In this document: positions 8,543 to 21,347 of the stretch, one piece after another
Layout: each line of letters begins with the position of its first letter
Position numbering within the stretch: the stretch's first letter is position 1
Assembly: GCA_024362935.1 (NCBI GenBank)
Contig: JANCRA010000039.1
Location: 6,883,040 to 6,947,039, forward strand
Source: Setophaga petechia
Taxonomy: Eukaryota > Chordata > Aves > Passeriformes > Parulidae
DNA: 64,000 bases
Direction of reading: 5' to 3'
Notes under the pieces: model-generated
Seen by the model: the letters and a program-made list of their open reading frames with translations, nothing else
Database searches by the model: none
What the model was told of the DNA's origin: nothing
Made by a program: the position numbers and the translations under genes

Positions 8543-10739
8543 CTACACCTTAGCAAAAAGCTTTTTCATTATGTCTCGCCAGGAGAAACTGTGTCTGTTC
8601 ACAAAAAACCTCCCATCGTGCTCTAGAGGTTGCAGGCAGCTCTGCAGAGTGTTGTGCAACAAGAAAAAGTTACTTGTCCAAAAAAGCCATCAATTCGAAT
8701 GTTCCTGGAAAGGGAAAATGCAGGAGAGCGGATAGGTACTGTTTTCTACCAGTTTGCAAGCTGGACACACAATCCCAGTGTTATACTACGATTGACTTTG
8801 CAGTGCACTGTAATAATTGCCTATTGTTACTACATCTAAGCCAATAGCGTTTGCATTATATCTCTTCAGGAGAAACTGTACCAGTTCAGAAAACAACTCT
8901 CATTTTTTCTAGAAGTTGCACGGAGGTGTGCAGAGTGTTTTGCAAGAAGCAAAAGAAAGTTGTCCAAAACTGCTGCCATTCGAATAGTAATGCGAATGGA
9001 AAAGGCAGGAGAGTGGAAAGGTGCTATTTTCTATCTGTTTGTAAGCTGCTTACACAATCCCAGAGTTGTGCAGCAATTAGTTTTTCAGTGCACTGTAGTA
9101 GGTGCCTCTCTTCACCTGCATCTAAGCAAATTGCTTTTTCCCCATGTCTCGCAAGGAGAAACTGAGCCAGTTCAGAAAACATCTCCCATCGAGTTCTAGA
9201 GATTGCAGGCAGGTGTGCAGAGTGTTTTGCAAGAAGCCAAAGAAAGTTGTCTAAAACGCCTTGCATTCAAATAGAAATGTGAATAGAAAAGGCAGGAGAA
9301 GGGAGAGGTACTGTTTTCTATCAATTTGCAACCTGCTTAGACAATCTGCGTGTTGTGCAGCAATTAGCTTGCAGTGCACTGTAGTAGGTGCCTCTTTTCA
9401 CCTATATCTAAGCAAATTGCTTTTTCCCCATGTCTTGCAAAGAGAAACTGAGCCAGTTCAGAAAATATCTCCCATTGACTTCTAGAGATTGCAGGCAGGT
9501 GTGCAGAGTGTTTTGCAAGAAGCCAAAGAAAGTTGTCTAAAATTCTTTCCATTCGAATAGTAATGTGCATGGAAAAGGCAGGAAGAGTGGAAAGGTACTG
9601 TTTTCTATCACTTTGCAAGCTGGGCACACAATCCCAGTGTTGTGCATCTATTAGCTTTGCAGTGCACTGCAGTAACTGCCTCTGCTAACCTACATCTAAG
9701 CAAAAAGCTTTTTCACTATCTCTTACTAGGAGAAAATGTTCCTGCTCATTAAACAACTTCCATCGTGCTGTACAGGTTGCAGAGAGGGCTGCAGAATGTT
9801 TTGCAGCAAGAAAAAGAAAGTTGTCTAAGACGCCTTCCTTTCAAGTATTAATGTGAAGGGAAAGGCAAGAGAGTGGGAAAGTACTGTTTTCTATCACTTT
9901 GAGAGCTGCTAACACAATCCCAGTGCTGTGTACCAATTAACTTGTCACTGCACTGCAGTAAGTGTTTCTTGTCACCTACATCTAAGCAAATAGCTTTATC
10001 ACTATGTCTCGCAAGGAGAAAACCTTCCTGCTCACTAAACAACTTCCATCGTCTTGTAGATGTTGCAGAGAGGGCTGCAGAGTTTTTTGACACAAGAAAA
10101 AGAAAGTTGTCTAAGACGCCTTCCTTTGAAGTATTAATGTGAAGGCAAAGGCAAGAGAGTGGGAAAGTACTGTTTTCTAGCACTTTGCAAGCTGCTAACA
10201 CAGTCCTAGTGCTGTGTAGCAATTAGCATTTCAGTGCACTGCAGTAAGTGTTTCTTGTCACCTACATCTAAGCAAATAGCTTTTTCACTATTTCTCGCAA
10301 GGAGAAAACCTTCCTGATCACTAAACAACTCCTATCGTGTTCTAGAAGTTGCACAGAGGGCTGCAGTGTGTTCTGTAACAAGAAAAAGAAAGTTGTCTAA
10401 GACGCCTTCCTTTCAAGTATTAATGTGAAGGGAAAGGCAAGAGAGTGGAAAAGTACTGTTTTCTATTACTTTGCAGGCTGCTAACACAATCGCAGTGCTG
10501 TGTAGCAGTAAGCTTTTCAATGCACTGCAGTAAGTGTTTCTTGTCACCTACATCTGAGGAAATAGCTTTTTCACTCTGTCTCTCAAGGAGAAAACCTTCC
10601 TGCTCACTAAACATCTCCTATCGTGTTCTAGAAGTTGCACAGATGGCTGCAGTGTGTTCTGTAACAAGAAAAAGAAAGTTGTCTGAGACGCATTCCTTTC
10701 AAGTATTAATGTGAAGGGAAAGGCAAGAGAGTGGGAAAG

Positions 10740-11025
10740 TACTGTTTTCTAGCACTTTGCAAGCTGGGCACACAATCCCAGTGTTGTGCATCTATTAGCT
10801 TTGCAGTGCACTGCAGTAACTGCCTGTGGTAACCTACATCTAAGCAAAAAGCTTTTTCACTATCTCTTACTAGGAGAAAATGTTCCTGCTCATTAAACAA
10901 CTTCCATCGTGCTGTACAGGTTGCAGAGAGGGCTGCAGAATGTTTTGCAGCAAGAAAAAGAAAGTTGTCTAAGACGCCTTCCTTTCAAGTATTAATGTGA
11001 AGGGAAAGGCAAGAGAGTGGGAAAG
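10740..11025 (+). repeat. Second D4-like monomer, unit 2
   Basis: Same hybrid start and same 1144-bp distance from D4 as in unit 0. It is followed at 11026 and 11312 by monomers resembling those that follow the first D4. Confidence 0.88.
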
Positions 11026-12169
11026 TACTGTTTTCTAGCACTTTGCAAGCTGCTAACACAATCCCAGTGCTGTGTACCAATTAACTTGTCACTGCACTGC
11101 AGTAAGTGTTTCTTGTCACCTACATCTAAGCAAATAGCTTTTTCACTATGTCTCGCAAGGAGAAAACCTTCCTGCTCACTAAACAACTTCCATCGTCTTG
11201 TAGATGTTGCAGAGAGGGCTGCAGAGTTTTTTGACACAAGAAAAAGAAAGTTGTCTAAGATGCCTTCCTTTCAAGTATTAATGTGAAGGCAAAGGCAAGA
11301 GAGTGGGAAAGTACTGTTTTCTAGCACTTTGCAAGCTGCTAACACAGTCCTAGTGCTGTGTAGCAATTAGCATTTCAGTGCACTGCAGTAAGTGTTTCTT
11401 GTCACCTACATCTAAGCAAATAGCTTTTTCACTATTTCTCGCAAGGAGAAAACCTTCCTGATCACTAAACAACTCCTATCGTGTTCTAGAAGTTGCACAG
11501 AGGGCTGCAGTGTGTTCTGTAACAAGAAAAAGGAAGTTGTCTAAGACGCCTTCCTTTCAAGTATTAATGTGAAGGGAAAGGCAAGAGAGTGGGAAAGTAC
11601 TATTTTCTAGCACTTTGCAAGGTGCTAACACAATCGCAGTGCTGTGTAGCAGTTAGCTTTTCAGTGCACTGCAGTAAGTGTTTCTTGTCACCTACATCTA
11701 AGCAAATAGCTTTTTCACTATGTCTCGCAAGGAGAAAACCTTCCTGCTCACTAAACATTTCCTATCGTGTACTAGAAGTTGCACAGACGGCTGCTGTGTT
11801 TTTGGACACAAGAAAAAGAAAGTTGTCTAAGACGCCTTCCTTTCAAGTATTAATGTGAAGGGTAAGGCAACAGAGTGGGAAAGTACTGTTTTCAAGCACT
11901 TTGCAAGCTGCTAACACAATCCCAGTTCTGTGCAGCAATTAGCTTTTCAGAGCACTGCAGTAAGTGTTTCTTGTCACCTACATCTAAGCAAATAGCTTTT
12001 TCACTATGTCTCGCAAGGAGAAAACCTTCCTGCTCACTAAACAACTTCCATCGTGTTGTAGATGTTGCAGAGAGGGCTGCAGAGTTTTTTGACACAAGAA
12101 TAAGAAAGTTGTCTAAGATGCCTTCCTTTCAAGTATTAATGTGAAGGGAAAGGCAAGAGAGTAGGAAAG

Positions 12170-12454
12170 TACTGTTTTCTAGCACTTTGCAAGCTGCTAA
12201 CACAATCGCAGTGCTGTGTAGCAGTTAGCTTGTCAGTGCACGGCAGTAAGTGTTTCTTGATACCTACATCTGAGCAAATAGCTTTTTCTCTTTGTCTCGC
12301 AAGGGGAAAACGTTGCTGCTCACTAAACATCTCCTATCGTGTTCTAGAAGTTGCACAGAGGGCTGCAGTGTGTTCTCTTACAAAAAAAAAAAGTTGTCTA
12401 GGACGCCTTCCTTTCAAGTATTAATGTGAAGGGAAAGGCAAGAGAGTGGGAAAG
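12170..12454 (+). repeat. Poly-A-tagged 285-bp monomer, unit 2
   Basis: Same tags and length as the unit 0 copy. It is followed by the monomer at 12455. Confidence 0.88.
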
Positions 12455-13074
12455 TACTGTTTTCTAGCACTTTGCAGGCTGCTAACACAATCGCAGTGCT
12501 GTGTAGCAGTTAGCTTGTCAGTGCACGGCAGTAAGTGTTTCTTGATACCTACATCTGAGCAAATAGCTTTTTCACTTTGTCTCGCAAGGGGAAAACGTTG
12601 CTGCTCACTAAACATCTCCTGTCGTGTTCTAGAAGTTGCACAGAGGGCTGCAGTGTGTTCTGTAACAAGGAAAAGAACGTTGTCTAAGACGCCTTCCTTT
12701 CAAGTATTAATGTGAAGGGAAAGGCAAGAGAGTGGAAAAGTACTGTTTTCTACTACTTTGCAGGCTGCTAACACAATCGCAGTGCTGTGTAGCAGTAAGC
12801 TTTTCAGTGCACTGCAGTAAGTGTTTCTTGTCACCTACATCTGAGGAAATAGCTTTTTCACTCTGTCTCTCAAGGAGAAAACCTTCCTGCTCACTAAACA
12901 TCTCCTATCGTGTTCTAGAAGTTGCACAGAGGACTGCAGTGTGTTTTGCAAAATGTAAAAGAAAGTTGTCTAAGACGCCTTCCTTTCAAGTATTAATGTG
13001 AGGGGAAAGGCAAGAGAGTGGGAAAGTACTGTTTTCTATCACTTTGAAAGCTGCTTACCCAATCCCAGTTTTGT

Positions 13075-13274
13075 GCCGCTTCGTAGTTCGCCGTTCAGAA
13101 GCTGCCGCAGTCTCTGTTTCCCGGAGAAGGGGAAGACGCTTCTTGGCGCGAAGAATCTGGTGTCGTTACGCCGATCGCGGCGTGCTCCGGAGAACAGCTA
13201 CGGCCGACAGACACCCGGAAGCGGCGCTTAAAGGCACAGTGCTCCGTCTCCTGGTCTTAAGCGTCTCCTGCCGG
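13075..13274 (+). promoter_or_regulatory. CpG-island-like segment, copy 3
   Basis: It has four Gs in the G run. A private T-to-A change at 13259 gives GGTCTTAAGCG. All CpG positions of copy 1 appear retained. Confidence 0.75.
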
Positions 13275-16200
13275 CTACACCTTAGCAAAAAGCTTTTTCA
13301 TTATGTCTCGCCAGGAGAAACTGTGTCTGTTCACAAAAAACCTCCCATCGTGCTCTAGAGGTTGCAGGCAGCTCTGCAGAGTGTTGTGCAACAAGAAAAA
13401 GTAACTTGTCCAAAAAAGCCATCAATTCGAATGTTCCTGGAAAGGGAAAATGCAGGAGAGCGGATAGGTACTGTTTTCTACCAGTTTGCAAGCTGGACAC
13501 ACAATCCCAGTGTTATACTACGATTGACTTTGCAGTGCACTGTAATAATTGCCTATTGTTACTACATCTAAGCCAATAGCGTTTGCATTATATCTCTTCA
13601 GGAGAAACTGTACCAGTTCAAAAAACAACTCTCATTTTTTCTAGAAGTTGCACGGAGGTGTGCAGAGTGTTTTGCAAGAAGCAAAAGAAAGTTGTCCAAA
13701 ACTGCTGCCATTCGAATAGTAATGCGAATGGAAAAGGCAGGAGAGTGGAAAGGTGCTATTTTCTATCTGTTTGTAAGCTGCTTACACAATCCCAGAGTTG
13801 TGCAGCAATTAGTTTTTCAGTGCACTGTAGTAGGTGCCTCTCTTCACCTGCATCTAAGCAAATTGCTTTTTCCCCATGTCTCGCAAGGAGAAACTGAGCC
13901 AGTTCAGAAAACATCTCCCATCGAGTTCTAGAGATTGCAGGCAGGTGTGCAGAGTGTTTTGCAAGAAGCCAAAGAAAGTTGTCTAAAACGCCTTGCATTC
14001 AAATAGAAATGTGAATAGAAAAGGCAGGAGAAGGGAGAGGTACTGTTTTCTATCAATTTGCAACCTGCTTAGACAATCTGCGTGTTGTGCAGCAATTAGC
14101 TTGCAGTGCACTGTAGTAGGTGCCTCTTTTCACCTATATCTAAGCAAATTGCTTTTTCCCCATGTCTTGCAAAGAGAAACTGAGCCAGTTCAGAAAATAT
14201 CTCCCATTGACTTCTAGAGATTGCAGGCAGGTGTGCAGAGTGTTTTGCAAGAAGCCAAAGAAAGTTGTCTAAAATTCTTTCCATTCGAATAGTAATGTGC
14301 ATGGAAAAGGCAGGAAGAGTGGAAAGGTACTGTTTTCTATCACTTTGCAAGCTGGGCACACAATCCCAGTGTTGTGCATCTATTAGCTTTGCAGTGCACT
14401 GCAGTAACTGCCTCTGGTAACCTACATCTAAGCAAAAAGCTTTTTCACTATCTCTTACTAGGAGAAAATGTTCCTGCTCATTAAACAACTTCCATCGTGC
14501 TGTACAGGTTGCAGAGAGGGCTGCAGAATGTTTTGCAGCAAGAAAAAGAAAGTTGTCTAAGACGCCTTCCTTTCAAGTATTAATGTGAAGGGAAAGGCAA
14601 GAGAGTGGGAAAGTACTGTTTTCTAGCACTTTGCAAGCTGCTAACACAGTCCCAGTGCTGTATAGCAGTTAGCTGTTCAGTGCACTGCAGTAAGTGTTTC
14701 TTGTCACCTACATCTAAGCAAATAGCTTTTTCACTATGTCTCGCAAGGAGAAAACCTTCCTGCTCACTAAACAACTTCCATCGTGTTGTAGATGTTGCAG
14801 AGAGGGCTGCAGAGTTTTTTGACACAAGAAAAAGAAAGTTGTCTAAGACGCCTTCCTTTCAAGTATTAATGTGAAGGGAAAGGCAAGAGAGTGGGAAAGT
14901 ACTGTTTTCTAGCACTTTGCAAGCTGCTAACACAGTCCTAGTGCTGTGTAGCAGTTAGCTGTTCAGTACACTACGGTAAGTGTTTCTTGTCACCTACATC
15001 TAAGCAAAAAGCTTTTTCACTATGTCTCGCATGGAGAAAACCTTCCTGCTCACTAAACAACTTCCATCGTGTTGTAGATGTTGCAGGGAGGGCTGCAGAG
15101 TTTTTTGACACAAGAAAAATAAAGTTGTCTAAGACGCCTTCCTTTCAAGTATTAATGTGAAGGGAAAGGCAAGAGAGTGGGAAAGTACTGTTTTCTAGCA
15201 CTTTGCAGGCTGCTAACACAATCGCAGTGCTGTGTAGCAGTTAGCTTTTCAGTGCACTGCAGTAAGTGTTTCTTGTCACCTACATCTAAGCAAATAGCTT
15301 TTTCACTATTTCTCGCAAGGAGAAAACCTTCCTGATCACTAAACAACTTCCATTGTGTTGTAGATGTTGCAGAGAGGGCTGCAGAGTTTTTTGACACAAG
15401 AAAAAGAACGTTGTCTAAGACGCCTTCCTTTCAAGTATTAATGTGAAGGGAAAGGCAAGAGAGTGGGAAAGTACTGTTTTCTAGCACTTTGCAAGCTGCT
15501 AACACAATCCCAGTGCTGTGTAGCAGTTAGCTTGTCAGTGCACGGCAGTAAGTGTTTCTTGATACCTACATCTGAGCAAATAGCTTTTTCACTTTGTCTC
15601 GCAAGGGGAAAACGTTGCTGCTCACTAAACAACTTCCATCGTGTTCTAGAAGTTGCACAGAGGGCTGCAGTGTGTTTTGCAAAATGTAAAAGAAAGTTGT
15701 CTAAGACGCCTTCCTTTCAAGTATTAATGTGAAGGGAAAGGCAAGAGAGTGGAAAAGTACTGTTTTCTATTACTTTGCAGGCTGCTAACACAATCTCAGT
15801 GCTGTGTAGCAGTAAGCTTTTCAGTGCACTGCAGTAAGTGTTTCTTGTCACCTACATCTGAGGAAATAGCTTTTTCACTCTGTCTCTCAAGGAGAAAACC
15901 TTCCTGCTCACTAAACATCTCCTATCGTGTTCTAGAAGTTGCACAGAGGGCTGCAGTGTGTTCTGTAACAAGAAAAAGAAAGTTGTCTAAGACGCCTTCC
16001 TTTGAAGTATTAATGTGAAGGGAAAGGCAAGAGAGTGGGAAAGTACTGTTTTCTAGCGCTTTGCAACCTGCTAACAGAATCCCAGTGCTGTGTAGCAATT
16101 AGCTGTTCAGTGCACTGCAGTAAGTGTTTCTTGTCACCTACATCTAAGCAAAAAGCTTTTTCACTATGTCTCGCAAGGAGAAAACCTTCCTGCTCACTAA

Positions 16201-16615
16201 ACATTTCCTATCATGTTTTAGAAGTTGCACAGAGGTCTGCAGTGTTTTTTGACACAAGAAAAAGAAAGTTGTCTAAGACGCCTTCCTTTCAAGTATTAAT
16301 GTGAAGGGTAAGGCAAGAGAGTGGGAAAGTACTGTTTTCTAGCACTTTGCAAGCTGCTAACACAATCCCAGTTCTGTGCAGCAATTAGCTTTTCAGTGCA
16401 CTGCAGTGAGTGTTTCTTCTAACCTACATCTAAGCAAATAGCTTTTTCACTATGTCTCGCAAGGAGAAAACCTTCCTGCTCACTAAACAACTTCCATCGT
16501 GTTGTAGATGTTGCAGAGAGGGCTGCAGAGTTTTTTGACACAAGAATAAGAAAGTTGTCTAAGATGCCTTCCTTTCAAGTATTAATGTGAAGGGAAAGGC
16601 AAGAGAGTAGGAAAG

Positions 16616-16900
16616 TACTGTTTTCTAGGACTTTGCAAGCTGCTAACACAATCGCAGTGCTGTGTAGCAGTTAGCTTGTCAGTGCACGGCAGTAAGTGTT
16701 TCTTGATACCTACATCTGAGCAAATAGCTTTTTCTCTTTGTCTCGCAAGGGGAAAACGTTGCTGCTCACTAAACATCTCCTATCGTGTTCTAGAAGTTGC
16801 ACAGAGGGCTGCAGTGTGTTCTCTTACAAAAAAAAAAAGTTGTCTAGGACGCCTTCCTTTCAAGTATTAATGTGAAGGGAAAGGCAAGAGAGTGGGAAAG
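16616..16900 (+). repeat. Poly-A-tagged 285-bp monomer, unit 3
   Basis: This is the first fully class B monomer after the A/B switch. A private base gives TCTAGGACTTTGC near 16629. Confidence 0.88.
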
Positions 16901-17520
16901 TACTGTTTTCTAGCACTTTGCAGGCTGCTAACACAATCGCAGTGCTGTGTAGCAGTTAGCTTGTCAGTGCACGGCAGTAAGTGTTTCTTGATACCTACAT
17001 CTGAGCAAATAGCTTTTTCACTTTGTCTCGCAAGGGGAAAACGTTGCTGCTCACTAAACATCTCCTGTCGTGTTCTAGAAGTTGCACAGAGGGCTGCAGT
17101 GTGTTCTGTAACAAGAAAAAGAACGTTGTCTAAGACGCCTTCCTTTCAAGTATTAATGTGAAGGGAAAGGCAAGAGAGTGGAAAAGTACTGTTTTCTACT
17201 ACTTTGCAGGCTGCTAACACAATCGCAGTGCTTTGTAGCAGTAAGCTTTTCAGTGCACTGCAGTAAGTGTTTCTTGTCACCTACATCTGAGGAAATAGCT
17301 TTTTCACTCTGTCTCTCAAGGAGAAAACCTTCCTGCTCACTAAACATCTCCTATCGTGTTCTAGAAGTTGCACAGAGGACTGCAGTGTGTTTTGCAAAAT
17401 GTAAAAGAAAGTTGTCTAAGACGCCTTCCTTTCAAGTATTAATGTGAGGGGAAAGGCAAGAGAGTGGGAAAGTACTGTTTTCTATCACTTTGAAAGCTGC
17501 TTACCCAATCCCAGTTTTGT

Positions 17521-17720
17521 GCCGCTTCGTAGTTCGCCGTTCAGAAGCTGCCGCAGTCTCTGTTTCCCGGAGAAGGGGAAGACGCTTCTTGGCGCGAAGA
17601 ATCTGGTGTCGTTACGCCGATCGCGGCGTGCTCCGGAGAACAGCTACGGCCGACAGACACCCGGAAGCGGCGCTTAAAGGCACAGTGCTCCGTCTCCTGG
17701 TCTTTAGCGTCTCCTGCCGG
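17521..17720 (+). promoter_or_regulatory. CpG-island-like segment, copy 4
   Basis: It reads as identical to copy 1 over the GC-rich stretch. Confidence 0.75.
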
Positions 17721-19345
17721 CTACACCTTAGCAAAAAGCTTTTTCATTATGTCTCGCCAGGAGAAACTGTGTCTGTTCACAAAAAACCTCCCATCGTGCT
17801 CTAGAGGTTGCAGGCAGCTCTGCAGAGTGTTGTGCAACAAGAAAAAGTAACTTGTCCAAAAAAGCCATCAATTCGAATGTTCCTGGAAAGGGAAAATGCA
17901 GGAGAGCGGATAGGTACTGTTTTCTACCAGTTTGCAAGCTGGACACACAATCCCAGTGTTATACTACGATTGACTTTGCAGTGCACTGTAATAATTGCCT
18001 ATTGTTACTACATCTAAGCCAATAGCGTTTGCATTATATCTCTTCAGGAGAAACTGTACCAGTTCAAAAAACAACTCTCATTTTTTCTAGAAGTTGCACG
18101 GAGGTGTGCAGAGTGTTTTGCAAGAAGCAAAAGAAAGTTGTCCAAAACTGCTGCCATTCGAATAGTAATGCGAATGGAAAAGGCAGGAGAGTGGAAAGGT
18201 GCTATTTTCTATCTGTTTGTAAGCTGCTTACACAATCCCAGAGTTGTGCAGCAATTAGTTTTTCAGTGCACTGTAGTAGGTGCCTCTCTTCACCTGCATC
18301 TAAGCAAATTGCTTTTTCCCCATGTCTCGCAAGGAGAAACTGAGCCAGTTCAGAAAACATCTCCCATCGAGTTCTAGAGATTGCAGGCAGGTGTGCAGAG
18401 TGTTTTGCAAGAAGCCAAAGAAAGTTGTCTAAAACGCCTTGCATTCAAATAGAAATGTGAATAGAAAAGGCAGGAGAAGGGAGAGGTACTGTTTTCTATC
18501 AATTTGCAACCTGCTTAGACAATCTGCGTGTTGTGCAGCAATTAGCTTGCAGTGCACTGTAGTAGGTGCCTCTTTTCACCTATATCTAAGCAAATTGCTT
18601 TTTCCCCATGTCTTGCAAAGAGAAACTGAGCCAGTTCAGAAAATATCTCCCATTGACTTCTAGAGATTGCAGGCAGGTGTGCAGAGTGTTTTGCAAGAAG
18701 CCAAAGAAAGTTGTCTAAAATTCTTTCCATTCGAATAGTAATGTGCATGGAAAAGGCAGGAAGAGTGGAAAGGTACTGTTTTCTATCACTTTGCAAGCTG
18801 GGCACACAATCCCAGTGTTGTGCATCTATTAGCTTTGCAGTGCACTGCAGTAACTGCCTCTGGTAACCTACATCTAAGCAAAAAGCTTTTTCACTATCTC
18901 TTACTAGGAGAAAATGTTCCTGCTCATTAAACAACTTCCATCGTGCTGTACAGGTTGCAGAGAGGGCTGCAGAATGTTTTGCAGCAAGAAAAAGAAAGTT
19001 GTCTAAGACGCCTTCCTTTCAAGTATTAATGTGAAGGGAAAGGCAAGAGAGTGGGAAAGTACTGTTTTCTAGCACTTTGCAAGCTGCTAACACAGTCCCA
19101 GTGCTGTGTAGCAGTTAGCTGTTCAGTGCACTGCAGTAAGTGTTTCTTGTCACCTACATCTAAGCAAATAGCTTTTTCACTATGTCTCGCAAGGAGAAAA
19201 CCTTCCTGCTCACTAAACAACTTCCATCGTGTTGTAGATGTTGCAGAGAGGGCTGCAGAGTTTTTTGACACAAGAAAAAGAAAGTTGTCTAAGACGCCTT
19301 CCTTTCAAGTATTAATGTGAAGGGAAAGGCAAGAGAGTGGGAAAG

Positions 19346-19917
19346 TACTGTTTTCTAGCACTTTGCAAGCTGCTAACACAGTCCTAGTGCTGTGTAGCAG
19401 TTAGCTGTTCAGTACACTACGGTAAGTGTTTCTTGTCACCTACATCTAAGCAAAAAGCTTTTTCACTATGTCTCGCAAGGAGAAAACCTTCCTGCTCACT
19501 AAACAACTTCCATCGTGTTGTAGATGTTGCAGGGAGGGCTGCAGAGTTTTTTGACACAAGAAAAAGAAAGTTGTCTAAGACGCCTTCCTTTCAAGTATTA
19601 ATGTGAAGGGAAAGGCAAGAGAGTGGGAAAGTACTGTTTTCTAGCACTTTGCAAGCTGCTAACACAGTCCTAGTGCTGTGTAGCAGTTAGCTGTTCAGTA
19701 CACTACGGTAAGTGTTTCTTGTCACCTACATCTAAGCAAAAAGCTTTTTCACTATGTCTCGCAAGGAGAAAACCTTCCTGCTCACTAAACAACTTCCATC
19801 GTGTTGTAGATGTTGCAGGGAGGGCTGCAGAGTTTTTTGACACAAGAAAAATAAAGTTGTCTAAGACGCCTTCCTTTCAAGTATTAATGTGAAGGGAAAG
19901 GCAAGAGAGTGGGAAAG
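19346..19917 (+). repeat. Tandem duplication of one monomer, unit 4
   Basis: Two consecutive 286-bp monomers both carry ACAGTCCTAGTG, AGTACACTACGG and GCAGGGAGGGC. The only difference I see is AAGAAAAAGAAAG in the first and AAGAAAAATAAAG in the second. Units 3 and 5 have a single such monomer, with the second form. This is a very recent single-repeat duplication or an unequal exchange between two forms. Confidence 0.88.
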
Positions 19918-21347
19918 TACTGTTTTCTAGCACTTTGCAGGCTGCTAACACAATCGCAGTGCTGTGTAGCAGTTAGCTTTTCAGTGCACTGCAGTAAGTG
20001 TTTCTTGTCACCTACATCTAAGCAAATAGCTTTTTCACTATTTCTCGCAAGGAGAAAACCTTCCTGATCACTAAACAACTTCCATTGTGTTGTAGATGTT
20101 GCAGAGAGGGCTGCAGAGTTTTTTGACACAAGAAAAAGAACGTTGTCTAAGACGCCTTCCTTTCAAGTATTAATGTGAAGGGAAAGGCAAGAGAGTGGGA
20201 AAGTACTGTTTTCTAGCACTTTGCAAGCTGCTAACACAATCCCAGTGCTGTGTAGCAGTTAGCTTGTCAGTGCACGGCAGTAAGTGTTTCTTGATACCTA
20301 CATCTGAGCAAATAGCTTTTTCACTTTGTCTCGCAAGGGGAAAACGTTGCTGCTCACTAAACAACTTCCATCGTGTTCTAGAAGTTGCACAGAGGGCTGC
20401 AGTGTGTTTTGCAAAATGTAAAAGAAAGTTGTCTAAGACGCCTTCCTTTCAAGTATTAATGTGAAGGGAAAGGCAAGAGAGTGGAAAAGTACTGTTTTCT
20501 ATTACTTTGCAGGCTGCTAACACAATCTCAGTGCTGTGTAGCAGTAAGCTTTTCAGTGCACTGCAGTAAGTGTTTCTTGTCACCTACATCTGAGGAAATA
20601 GCTTTTTCACTCTGTCTCTCAAGGAGAAAACCTTCCTGCTCACTAAACATCTCCTATCGTGTTCTAGAAGTTGCACAGAGGGCTGCAGTGTGTTCTGTAA
20701 CAAGAAAAAGAAAGTTGTCTAAGACGCCTTCCTTTGAAGTATTAATGTGAAGGGAAAGGCAAGAGAGTGGGAAAGTACTGTTTTCTAGCGCTTTGCAACC
20801 TGCTAACAGAATCCCAGTGCTGTGTAGCAATTAGCTGTTCAGTGCACTGCAGTAAGTGTTTCTTGTCACCTACATCTAAGCAAAAAGCTTTTTCACTATG
20901 TCTCGCAAGGAGAAAACCTTCCTGCTCACTAAACATTTCCTATCGTGTTCTAGAAGTTGCACAGAGGTCTGCAGTGTTTTCTGACACAAGAAAAAGAAAG
21001 TTGTCTAAGACGCCTTCCTTTCAAGTATTAATGTGAAGGGTAAGGCAAGAGAGTGGGAAAGTACTGTTTTCTAGCACTTTGCAAGCTGCTAACACAATCC
21101 CAGTTCTGTGCAGCAATTAGCTTTTCAGTGCACTGCAGTGAGTGTTTCTTCTAACCTACATCTAAGCAAATAGCTTTTTCACTATGTCTCGCAAGGAGAA
21201 AACCTTCCTGCTCACTAAACAACTTCCATCGTGTTCTAGATGTTGCAGAGAGGGCTGCAGAGTTTTTTGACACAAGAATAAGAAAGTTGTCTAAGATGCC
21301 TTCCTTTCAAGTATTAATGTGAAGGGAAAGGCAAGAGAGTAGGAAAG

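Larger units (their letters stand above)
8296..13026 (+). repeat. HOR unit 2, class B, 4731 bp
   Basis: CpG monomer 8296-8736 (441 bp, one G deleted), D1 8737, D2 9022, D3 9309, D4 9596, then eleven ordinary monomers. The monomers at 10740, 11026 and 11312 repeat the character of D4, 9882 and 10168, offset by four monomers (1144 bp). The poly-A monomer at 12170 is 285 bp. It is the reference unit for class B. The two single-base losses explain why it is 2 bp shorter than unit 1 at the same monomer count. Confidence 0.94.
13027..17472 (+). repeat. HOR unit 3, A/B recombinant, 4446 bp
   Basis: CpG monomer 13027, D1 13469, D2 13754, D3 14041, D4 14328, then ten ordinary monomers. Monomers 14614 to about 16424 follow class A, including TTCTAACC in the monomer at 16330. 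From the AAGAATAAG tag at 16543 onward, through the poly-A monomer at 16616 and those at 16901 and 17187, it follows class B. The net effect is one monomer fewer than either parent. Private bases include GCTGTATAG in the 14614 monomer and CGCATGGAG near 15030. Confidence 0.92.
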
